Assembly: GCF_045348435.1 (NCBI RefSeq)
Contig: NZ_CP157484.1
Location: 1,860,001 to 1,924,000 of the forward strand
Origin: Alsobacter sp045348435
GTDB lineage: Bacteria > Pseudomonadota > Alphaproteobacteria > Rhizobiales > Beijerinckiaceae
Direction: 5' to 3'
Length of the DNA stretch: 64,000 bases
Of the stretch, positions 25,034 to 32,102 are shown in pieces. The notes beneath the pieces are model-generated. The model saw only the letters and a program-made list of their open reading frames with translations, ran no database searches and was not told the origin of the DNA. The translations under genes were made by a program, and so were the position numbers. The stretch's first letter is position 1; each line of letters starts with the position of its first letter.

Positions 25034-25815
25034 GTGCCGGCCACGAACTGCCGCTGCTTCAGGTCGAGACGCTGGGCAAGATGTACGGCGCGCGCGTCGG
25101 CTGCGCCGACGTGTCGTTCGAGCTCTACGCGGGCGAGGTGCTGGCCGTGGTCGGCGAATCCGGCTCCGGCAAGTCGACGCTGCTCAGCGTGCTTTCCACC
25201 CAGCTCGCCCCCAGCGCCGGCGCGGTGCGCTACCGCATGCGCGACGGCGTGTTGCGCGACATGTTCGCGCTCTCGGAAGCCGAGCGTCGCTTCCTGATGC
25301 GCACCGACTGGGGCTTCGTCCACCAGGATCCGCGCCAGGGGCTGCGCATGGGCGTGTCGGCCGGGGCCAATGTCGGCGAACGACTGATGGCGGTCGGCGA
25401 GCGCCACTATGGCCGCATCCGCGACACGGCCGTGGACTGGCTTGGCCGCGTCGAAATCGACGCCGATCGCATCGACGACCAGCCGCGCGCCTTTTCGGGC
25501 GGAATGCGCCAGCGCCTCCAGATCGCCCGCAACCTCGTCACCCATCCGCGCCTCGTGTTCATGGACGAGCCGACCGGCGGCCTCGACGTCTCCGTGCAGG
25601 CGCGGCTGCTCGATCTCCTGCGCGGGCTCGTCGCCGATTTGGGCCTCGCGGTGATCATCGTCACGCATGATCTCGCGGTCGCGCGCCTGTTGTCGCACCG
25701 CATCATGGTGATGCGGCAGGGCAGGGTGATCGAGACGGGCCTCACCGACCAGGTGCTCGACGACCCGCGCGAGCCCTACACGCAACTGCTCGTCTCCTCC
25801 GTGCTGCAGGTCTGA
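25030..25815 (+). CDS. phnK: C-P lyase ABC-type ATPase PhnK
   Basis: A 261-residue ABC-type ATPase with Walker A GESGSGKST, signature FSGGMRQRLQIARN, Walker B LVFMDEPTGGLD and switch His in VTHDLAVAR. PhnK docks on the C-P lyase core complex rather than acting as a transporter. The ATG overlaps the phnJ stop and the gene is followed after one base by phnL, as in the standard order. Confidence 0.95.
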   Translation: MSAGHELPLLQVETLGKMYGARVGCADVSFELYAGEVLAVVGESGSGKSTLLSVLSTQLAPSAGAVRYRMRDGVLRDMFALSEAERRFLMRTDWGFVHQDPRQGLRMGVSAGANVGERLMAVGERHYGRIRDTAVDWLGRVEIDADRIDDQPRAFSGGMRQRLQIARNLVTHPRLVFMDEPTGGLDVSVQARLLDLLRGLVADLGLAVIIVTHDLAVARLLSHRIMVMRQGRVIETGLTDQVLDDPREPYTQLLVSSVLQV

Positions 25816-25816
25816 C

Positions 25817-26512
25817 ATGGAATCGCTCTCGATCGACCGCGTGGGCAAGACCTTCACGATGCACCTGCAAGGCGGCGCGCGCCTGCCGGTGGTGCGCGAC
25901 GTGTCGCTCGCCGTCAGCCCGGGCGAATGCGTGGTGCTGGGCGGGCCTTCCGGCGCCGGCAAGTCCTCGCTGCTGAAGATCGTGTACGGCAACTACCGGT
26001 GCGACGACGGCCACGTCTGGGTGCGCGACGGCGACCATCGCGTCGATGTTGCGCGCGCCGCGCCGCGCCGCGTGCTGCGGCTTCGGCGAACCACGCTCGG
26101 CTATGTCAGCCAGTTCCTGCGCGTGATCCCGCGCGTGTCCGCCCTCGACCTCGTCGCGCAGGCGGCCGTCGAGCAGGGCGCATCGTCTGTCGAGGCTGCC
26201 GAGCGCGCCGCCGCGTTGCTGGAGCGCCTCAATGTGCCGCGCCGGCTCTGGACTCTGCCGCCCGCCACCTTCTCGGGCGGCGAGCAGCAGCGCGTCAACA
26301 TCGCCCGCGGCTTCGTGGCCGAGCACCCGGTGCTGCTGCTCGATGAGCCGACCGCCTCGCTCGACGCCCGCAACCGCGCGGCCGTGGTGGAGCTCATCCA
26401 CGGCAAGAAGCGTCGCGGCGTCGCCATCCTGGGAATCTTCCACGACGAGGACGTGCGCGACCGCGTGGCCGACCGCGTCGTGGACGTCACCCGCTTTTCC
26501 GCCGCAGCCTGA
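25817..26512 (+). CDS. phnL: C-P lyase ABC-type ATPase PhnL
   Basis: A 231-residue ABC-type ATPase with Walker A GGPSGAGKSS, signature FSGGEQQRVNIARG and Walker B VLLLDEPTASLD. It is shorter than PhnK and lacks the C-terminal extension, as expected for PhnL, which joins PhnK on the C-P lyase complex. RVDVARAAPRRVLRLRRTTLGYVSQFLRVIPRVSALD is the family Q-loop region. Confidence 0.94.
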   Translation: MESLSIDRVGKTFTMHLQGGARLPVVRDVSLAVSPGECVVLGGPSGAGKSSLLKIVYGNYRCDDGHVWVRDGDHRVDVARAAPRRVLRLRRTTLGYVSQFLRVIPRVSALDLVAQAAVEQGASSVEAAERAAALLERLNVPRRLWTLPPATFSGGEQQRVNIARGFVAEHPVLLLDEPTASLDARNRAAVVELIHGKKRRGVAILGIFHDEDVRDRVADRVVDVTRFSAAA

Positions 26513-26520
26513 GAGATCCC

Positions 26521-27666
26521 ATGGACCCGCGCGACTACGTGCTCTCCAACGCCACGCTGGTGCTCCGCGACCATGTCGTCGCCAAGGGCTGGGTGGCGGT
26601 GAGCGACGGCCGCATCGTCGAAATCGGCGAGGGAGTTGGTCCCGAGAAGGGGCTCGACCTGGGCGGCGACACGCTCATCCCCGGGCTCGTCGAGCTGCAC
26701 ACCGACCACCTGGAGCTGCACTACAAGCCGCGCCCGGCCGTGGAATGGCCCGCCGTATCCGCCGTTCTCGCCTATGACGCGCAGATCGCCGGATCCGGCA
26801 TCACGACGGTGTTCGATTCGCTGCGCGCCGGCCAGGAAGACCGCCGCGACGCCGTGACCAACAGCCTGGAGATCCTCGCGGACGCGCTGGACGAGGCTCG
26901 CGCCCGAAACCTCCTGCGGGCCGAGCACCTCACCCATCTGCGCTGCGAGATCTGCACGCCGGACGTGATCGAGGTCACGAAGGCGTTCCTGGCCAAACGG
27001 CCCATTCACCTCATGTCGCTGATGGACCACACGCCGGGGCAGCGGCAGTTCCGGGATGTCGAGAAGTTCCTCGTCTACTACCGGGGCAAGACTTCGCTGA
27101 CCGAAGCCGAGCTGCAGCAGCTGGTGTCCCGCCGGATCGAGGAAAACGAGCGCTACGGCGTTTCGAACCGCCGAGCGCTGGTGGCGATCGCCCAGGCGAA
27201 CAAGGTGTCGCTGGCCAGCCACGACGACGCGACGCTGGAGCACGTGGCGGAATCGCTCGCCGACGGCGTGTCGATCGCCGAGTTCCCGACCACCGTGGAG
27301 GCCGCCAAGGCGTCGCACGCGGCCGGCATCGGCGTCCTCATGGGCGCGCCCAACCTGGTGCGGGGCGGCTCGCATTCCGGCAACGTCGCAGCCGAGGAGC
27401 TGGCGCGGCTCGGCATGCTCGACATCTTCTCGTCGGACTACGTGCCGGCGAGCCTGATCCACGCCGCCTTCGACCTCCACCGCCGCGTGCCCGCGATCAC
27501 ACTCCCGGACGCCGTCGCGACGGTGACGGACAATCCGGCGCAATCGGCCGGGCTCACGGATCGCGGTCGCATCGAGGTCGGCCTGCGCGCCGATCTGGTG
27601 CGCGTCACGCAGGGCGATCTTCCGGCCGTGCGCGCCGTGTGGCGCGAAGGACGGCGCATCTCGTGA
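26521..27666 (+). CDS. phnM: Phosphonate triphosphate hydrolase PhnM
   Basis: A 381-residue amidohydrolase-superfamily enzyme. The metal-binding ELHTDHLELHYKPRP, SLMDHTPGQRQF and SHDDAT motifs fit PhnM, which removes pyrophosphate from ribose 5-triphosphate phosphonate to form the substrate for PhnJ. MGAPNLVRGGSHSGNVAAEEL and ILSSDYVPASL-like sequence near residue 300 are also typical. It is 8 bases after phnL; its stop overlaps the proposed GTG start of phnN. Confidence 0.95.
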   Translation: MDPRDYVLSNATLVLRDHVVAKGWVAVSDGRIVEIGEGVGPEKGLDLGGDTLIPGLVELHTDHLELHYKPRPAVEWPAVSAVLAYDAQIAGSGITTVFDSLRAGQEDRRDAVTNSLEILADALDEARARNLLRAEHLTHLRCEICTPDVIEVTKAFLAKRPIHLMSLMDHTPGQRQFRDVEKFLVYYRGKTSLTEAELQQLVSRRIEENERYGVSNRRALVAIAQANKVSLASHDDATLEHVAESLADGVSIAEFPTTVEAAKASHAAGIGVLMGAPNLVRGGSHSGNVAAEELARLGMLDIFSSDYVPASLIHAAFDLHRRVPAITLPDAVATVTDNPAQSAGLTDRGRIEVGLRADLVRVTQGDLPAVRAVWREGRRIS

Positions 27667-28259
27667 CGACCGGCGGCGCATTCGGGCCTGGACGGCTCGT
27701 GCTGGTGGTCGGGCCGAGCGGCGCCGGCAAGGACACCCTGATCGGCCTCGCGCGCGACGCCTTTGCAGGGGACAGCCGGGTCATGTTCCCGCGACGGCTG
27801 GTCAGTCGGCCGGCGGACGCATTCGAGGATCACGACACCATCACCGAGGAGGCGTTTCTGGACGGCGAGGCGCGAGGGTTGTACCCGCTGGCCTGGCAGG
27901 CGCATGGGCTCTGCTACGCGCTTCCGCCCTCTGTCGTCGATGCGGTGCAGCATGGGCGCGCGGTCATCGTGAACGTATCACGCGCGGTCATCCCGTTGGC
28001 GCGGCGACGCTTCGCCCAGGTCGCGGTCGTGCTCGTGACCGCCCCGCCGGACATCCTCGGACGGCGCCTTGCCGCGCGCGGACGCAATGAAAACATCGAA
28101 GCGCGGCTTGCGCGCGCAGCGCCGGAAACGATCGATGTCGCGCCCGATTTGTCGATCTTCAACGTCGGCGACCCCGTGGAGTCAGTTGCGGCCCTGAATG
28201 GTCTAATCGGCCGATTGCTGTCGGCTGATCAGGTCATGCCTGCACGATCACTTGGTTGA
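27663..28259 (+). CDS. phnN: Ribose 1,5-bisphosphate phosphokinase PhnN
   Basis: A 198-residue P-loop kinase (VVGPSGAGKDTLI) with RRLVSRPADAFEDHDTITEEAF and WQAHGLCYALP, as in PhnN, which converts ribose 1,5-bisphosphate to PRPP and so returns the ribose carrier to metabolism. A GTG at 27663 overlapping the phnM stop (GTGA) was chosen; an ATG eight codons upstream inside phnM is the alternative. The presence of PhnN implies that an enzyme opening the cyclic phosphate must exist as well. Confidence 0.92.
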   Translation: MTTGGAFGPGRLVLVVGPSGAGKDTLIGLARDAFAGDSRVMFPRRLVSRPADAFEDHDTITEEAFLDGEARGLYPLAWQAHGLCYALPPSVVDAVQHGRAVIVNVSRAVIPLARRRFAQVAVVLVTAPPDILGRRLAARGRNENIEARLARAAPETIDVAPDLSIFNVGDPVESVAALNGLIGRLLSADQVMPARSLG

Positions 28260-28327
28260 TGACGCCTATTACAGTTGCATGACAGGGCGCGTGCAGGCAC
28301 AAGGCAAGGTTCCGGTCGACCGGCGCC

Positions 28328-29359
28328 TTGCGGGTGAACGCGCGCATGTTTTCCACCCAGACCCTTTCGCTGTTCCAGCGGACCCGCCGGGAGCTGACAC
28401 AAACCAAGCGCAGCGCTTCTGCATGGTCCGCCACCAGCGTCTTGGTCTCCTTGCCGTCCGATCCCACGCCAAAAGGCGTGGAAAGCGGCGTGCTCAGGAT
28501 GGGGGACGGAATTCAGGTGCGCTTCGCGTCCTGGCGGCCGGCCGGGACGGCGCGCGGGACGGTCTGGATCATTCAAGGCCGCGCCGATTTCATCGAGAAA
28601 TACTACGAGACGGTCCGCGATCTGCTGGCGCGCGGCTTCGCAGTCGCGACGTTCGACTGGCGCGGGCAGGGTGGATCCGAGCGGCTCGTCGCTGATCCGC
28701 GCCTGAACCACGCGGAGAGCTTTGAGCCGTATGTGGCCGATTTGCAGGACATCGTGGCCAAGCGGTGGTTCGCCGGATTGCCGCGGCCGTTTCATGCCCT
28801 GGCGCACTCCATGGGCGCCAACGTGCTGTTGCAGACGCTGGCGAGGAACGCCGGCCTCTTTGAAAGCGCCGTCCTGACGGCGCCCATGATCGCGCTCGCA
28901 CCGAGCTTGCGGCCCAACGTGGCGCGGATCTTCGCCGCCGCCTTCGCGGCGGTGGGCCTCGGTCAGGCCTCGATCCCGGGCGGCCAGCGCAACGGAGAGG
29001 TGGCGGCGCCGTTCACGCGCGACAACCTGCTGACCTCGTGCCCGGTGCGGTATGGCCGGGCCGCCGACATCGTCGCCCACGCTCCGCACCTGACGGTCGG
29101 GCGTCCGACGATCGGATGGGTGCAGGCCGCCCTGAAAGCCATGGACGCGCTGCGGGAGGGGTCGGCCATTGCGACACCGGTGCTGATCGCCGCCGGGGAC
29201 CGGGACCGCGTCACTTCGACGGCCGCCGCCCTGGCGCATGGCGCCGCCTTGCCGAACGCCCGGACAGTGACGCTCGCCGACTGCGCCCACGAGGTGCTGC
29301 TTGAAACCGACGCGGTGCGCGCCCGCTTCTGGGCGGCGTTCGACGCGTTTTTGACCTAG
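28328..29359 (+). CDS. Alpha/beta hydrolase, monoacylglycerol-lipase-like
   Basis: An alpha/beta hydrolase related to the lysophospholipase/monoacylglycerol lipase group: FDWRGQGGS, nucleophile AHSMGANVLLQ, acid region IAAGDRDRVTS and terminal ADCAHEVLLET. Homology seems to begin only near DPTPKGVESGVL, about residue 45, so the ATG start at 28328 may be too far upstream; TTG codons at 28442 and 28451 are alternatives, though none has a good ribosome site. A small hairpin (CACGCC/GGCGTG) lies at 28465-28480. It follows phnN by 68 bases, probably as a separate gene. Confidence 0.8.
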   Translation: MRVNARMFSTQTLSLFQRTRRELTQTKRSASAWSATSVLVSLPSDPTPKGVESGVLRMGDGIQVRFASWRPAGTARGTVWIIQGRADFIEKYYETVRDLLARGFAVATFDWRGQGGSERLVADPRLNHAESFEPYVADLQDIVAKRWFAGLPRPFHALAHSMGANVLLQTLARNAGLFESAVLTAPMIALAPSLRPNVARIFAAAFAAVGLGQASIPGGQRNGEVAAPFTRDNLLTSCPVRYGRAADIVAHAPHLTVGRPTIGWVQAALKAMDALREGSAIATPVLIAAGDRDRVTSTAAALAHGAALPNARTVTLADCAHEVLLETDAVRARFWAAFDAFLT

Positions 29360-29400
29360 CCGCCGCTGAGCCTCTTGCCTGCGCCTCGGCCAAGTTGTAA

Positions 29401-29438
29401 TCATCGTCTCAACATTTATAGAGATGTTGAGACGATGA
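29401..29438 (+). promoter_or_regulatory. Perfect palindromic operator overlapping arsR start codon
   Basis: TCATCGTCTCAACAT (29401-29415) and ATGTTGAGACGATGA (29424-29438) form a perfect 15-bp inverted repeat around TTATAGAG. The right arm includes the arsR start codon (29435-29437). Its position and symmetry mark it as the autoregulatory ArsR site; binding would block the ribosome region or promoter directly. Confidence 0.8.
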
Positions 29439-29785
29439 AGGACTCAGAGGCTCTGGCGGCGTTCGCGGCTCTTTCGCAGGAGACGCGGCTGCACATGATC
29501 CGCGTGCTGGTCAAAGCCGGTCCGGACGGCATGGCGGCCGGTGTCCTGGCCGAAGCGGTAGGCGCGAGCTCGTCGCGGTTCTCGTTTCACATCAAGGAAC
29601 TGGAGCATGCGGGCCTCGTCCGGTCCAGGCGGGCGTCACGCTCCATCATCTACAGCGCCTGCTACGATGGCCTGGGCGATCTCCTGAGGTTTCTCACCGA
29701 CGATTGCTGCCAAGGCCATCCCGAAATCTGCAACCCGGCTCTGGCCGGGCTCGCCCCATGCTGTCCGGAGCCGGCCGATGTCTGA
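29435..29785 (+). CDS. arsR: ArsR-type arsenite-responsive repressor
   Basis: A 116-residue winged-helix repressor (ALSQETRLHMIRVLV, VGASSSRFSFHIKELEHAGLVRSRR). The usual ELCVC sensor motif in the DNA-binding helix is missing. Cysteines instead cluster at the C-terminus: C91, C92 and C99 (DDCCQGHPEIC), with C109-C110 beyond. This resembles ArsR proteins whose arsenic site is C-terminal. The ATG at 29435 is embedded in the operator. The stop overlaps the arsC start by 8 bases. Confidence 0.92.
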   Translation: MKDSEALAAFAALSQETRLHMIRVLVKAGPDGMAAGVLAEAVGASSSRFSFHIKELEHAGLVRSRRASRSIIYSACYDGLGDLLRFLTDDCCQGHPEICNPALAGLAPCCPEPADV

Positions 29786-30311
29786 ACCCGTCTTCAACGT
29801 CCTGTTTCTTTGCACGGGCAACAGCGCCCGATCGGTGCTGGCCGAAGGCATCCTGCGCAAGGACGGGGCCGGCCGGTTCCGCGCCTTCTCGGCGGGCAGC
29901 CAGCCTAAGGGCGAGGTGAACCCGTTTGCGCTGCGCATCTTGGAAGCCTTCGGCTATCCGGCGGACGGCTACCGGTCGAAGAACTGGGACGAGTTCGCCG
30001 TCGAAGGCGCGCCCCGCATGGATTTCGTGTTCACGGTCTGCGACAGCGCGGCGGGCGAGGCGTGTCCGTTGTGGCCGGGCCAGCCGGTGACCGCGCATTG
30101 GGGCATCGAGGATCCGGCCGCCGTCGAGGGGACGGACATCGAGAAGGAGCGGGCGTTCGCGGAGGCCTTCCGCCTCATGCGCAACCGCATCTCCGCCTTC
30201 CTGGCGCTGCCCGTCGCCAAGCTCGATCCGGCGTCGCTGCGCCACGGCGTGCGCGACATCGGCGGCATGGATGGAGCCTCCCCGGGCGTCTCGTCACAGC
30301 AGGACGCCTGA
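29778..30311 (+). CDS. arsC: Arsenate reductase, LMW-phosphatase-like ArsC
   Basis: A 177-residue protein of the low-molecular-weight tyrosine-phosphatase fold. The CX5R loop is CTGNSAR (C12 to R18), and VFTVCDSAAGEACPLWPGQPVTAHWGIEDPA supplies the second set of conserved residues and Cys. In arsenic operons this group reduces arsenate to arsenite using thioredoxin or glutaredoxin. It is coupled to arsR and followed after 6 bases by the efflux gene. A C-terminal tail of about 35 residues exceeds the core fold. Confidence 0.9.
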   Translation: MSEPVFNVLFLCTGNSARSVLAEGILRKDGAGRFRAFSAGSQPKGEVNPFALRILEAFGYPADGYRSKNWDEFAVEGAPRMDFVFTVCDSAAGEACPLWPGQPVTAHWGIEDPAAVEGTDIEKERAFAEAFRLMRNRISAFLALPVAKLDPASLRHGVRDIGGMDGASPGVSSQQDA

Positions 30312-30317
30312 GCCGGC

Positions 30318-31367
30318 ATGTCGACCTTCGAACGTTACCTCACCGTCTGGGTCGGCCTCTGCATCGTGGTCGGCGTGGCGCTTGGTCACCTGGTCCCGGG
30401 CGTATTCCACGCCGTCGGATCGCTGGAGCTGGCCAAGGTCAACCTCCCGATGGCGGCGCTGATCTGGCTGATGATCGTGCCGATGCTGATCCGGATCGAC
30501 TTCGCGTCGCTCGGGCGGGTGCGCGAACATTGGCGCGGCATCGGCGTGACGCTGTTCATCAACTGGGCCGTCAAGCCCTTCTCGATGGCGCTGCTGGGCT
30601 GGCTCTTCGTCGGCTATCTGTTCCGGCCGCTGCTGCCGGCGGACCAGATCAATTCCTATATCGCCGGGCTGATCATCCTGGCCGCCGCCCCGTGCACCGC
30701 CATGGTGTTCGTGTGGAGCCACCTGACGCGAGGCGAGCCCCACTTCACGCTGTCCCAGGTGGCCTTGAACGACATCATCATGGTCGTCGCTTTCGCGCCG
30801 ATCGTGGGCCTGCTGCTCGGACTGTCGGCGATCACCGTTCCCTGGAACACGCTCGTCCTGTCTGTCGCGCTCTACATCGTGATCCCGGTGATCTTCGCTC
30901 AGGTTCTGCGCCGCCGCCTGCTGGCGAGCGGGGAGGGCGCGTTAGCGCGATTGCTGCAGACCTTGCAGCCGCTTTCGCTCGTGGCCCTGCTGGCGACGCT
31001 GGTCCTGCTGTTCGGTTTTCAGGGCGAGCAGATCCTGGCCCAGCCCGGCGTCATCGCGCTGCTGGCGGCGCCGATCCTCATCCAGGTCTACCTGAATTCC
31101 GGTCTGGCCTACCTGCTCAACCGCTGGGCCGGCGAGCAGCACTGCGTGGCGGGGCCCTCGGCGCTGATCGGCGCCAGCAACTTCTTCGAACTCGCGGTCG
31201 CCGCCGCCATCAGCCTGTTCGGTTTCAACTCGGGCGCGGCCCTCGCCACGGTGGTCGGCGTGCTGGTCGAGGTGCCCGTCATGCTGTCGGTCGTCTGGAT
31301 CGTGAACCGGAGCCAGGGCTGGTACGAGCGGGGGCGCTCGGCCGCCGACCTACGCGCTGTGCGCTGA
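30318..31367 (+). CDS. acr3: ACR3-family arsenite efflux transporter
   Basis: A 349-residue inner-membrane protein with about ten helices, of the ACR3 arsenite family. Diagnostic regions are LAAAPCTAMVFVWSHL (the conserved Cys), ALNDIIMV and SALIGASNFFELAVAAAI. It expels arsenite made by the upstream ArsC. The operon is the minimal arsR-arsC-acr3 form; no arsH or arsM is visible nearby. Confidence 0.93.
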   Translation: MSTFERYLTVWVGLCIVVGVALGHLVPGVFHAVGSLELAKVNLPMAALIWLMIVPMLIRIDFASLGRVREHWRGIGVTLFINWAVKPFSMALLGWLFVGYLFRPLLPADQINSYIAGLIILAAAPCTAMVFVWSHLTRGEPHFTLSQVALNDIIMVVAFAPIVGLLLGLSAITVPWNTLVLSVALYIVIPVIFAQVLRRRLLASGEGALARLLQTLQPLSLVALLATLVLLFGFQGEQILAQPGVIALLAAPILIQVYLNSGLAYLLNRWAGEQHCVAGPSALIGASNFFELAVAAAISLFGFNSGAALATVVGVLVEVPVMLSVVWIVNRSQGWYERGRSAADLRAVR

Positions 31368-31400
31368 AACGAGGCCGCAGGTGGCGAAGCGACGCCCGGA

Positions 31401-31950
31401 CTACCCGCCCCGAAGCCCGGTGACGACGCTGCCCCGGTAGGCCGCGAGGGCCGGAACGAGGGCGAGGAGGGCGCCCAAAGCCGCCGCGAGAGCCATCATG
31501 GCCCATTCGTCCGGTCCGATCCGCGCGTTCAGTACGATGCCGAACCGCGCCGACAGGAGGGCCGAAGCGCCCGCGGTGGCGACGAACCCCATCGCCATCC
31601 CGGCGAGGGCGGCTGCGCAGACGAGCAGCGAGACGCCGAGCCACACGACCGCGAACACGAAGCCGCGCGGCGCGCCGATAGAGCGCAGCACCGCGATGTC
31701 GCGCCGGCGGGCGGACGCCAGCGCGAACACGCAGACCAGCACCGAGACGAATACGAGGGCCTGCGTGGCCAGCGCCATGGCGGCCATGACGGCTTTCACG
31801 TCGGCCAGCGCCCCATAAAGCTGCACCAGCACCTCGGCCGGAAACACCGCCATGGTGCGTCCGCCCCGGAACGCCGCGCGCAGCCGATAGGCGTCCGCCA
31901 CGCTGGCCGCCTTGACCGATGGAGCCGGGCTGACATTCGCGGCCGACGAA
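31401..31950 (-). pseudogene. FtsX/MacB-type ABC permease, 5'-truncated
   Basis: The minus-strand frame encodes the C-terminal half of an FtsX-like permease: DVKAVMAAMALATQALVFVSVLVCVFALASARRRDIAVLRSIGAPRGFVFAVV, followed by three more membrane segments and the ending LAAYRGSVVTGLRG. Recognisable homology starts near PAPSVKAASVADAYRLR and stops at about 31950; the N-terminal helix and most of the periplasmic domain are absent, and upstream sequence in the frame is not permease-like. No partner ATPase remains. I judge it a gene remnant. Confidence 0.7.
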
Positions 31951-31951
31951 A

Positions 31952-31990
31952 TTTGCTCACGCCGGTATCGCAAACGATGGCATGAGCAAA
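31952..31990. promoter_or_regulatory. 8-bp inverted repeat upstream of PAS-HTH gene
   Basis: TTTGCTCA (31952-31959) and TGAGCAAA (31983-31990) are exact complements across 23 bases, 112 bases before the PAS-HTH start. The two arms are similar for a further base or two on the outer side. It could be an operator for the downstream gene, or a coincidence. Confidence 0.35.
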
Positions 31991-32102
31991 ATCTGCTCTC
32001 GGCGACGGTCAGGGTTGCGGTTACGGACATTCGTTCTGGTTGCGTGAACAAACCTTTTCGCCCACCAGCCTCAGGCCGCGCCCCAGCTGAGATCGCTCGC
32101 CC

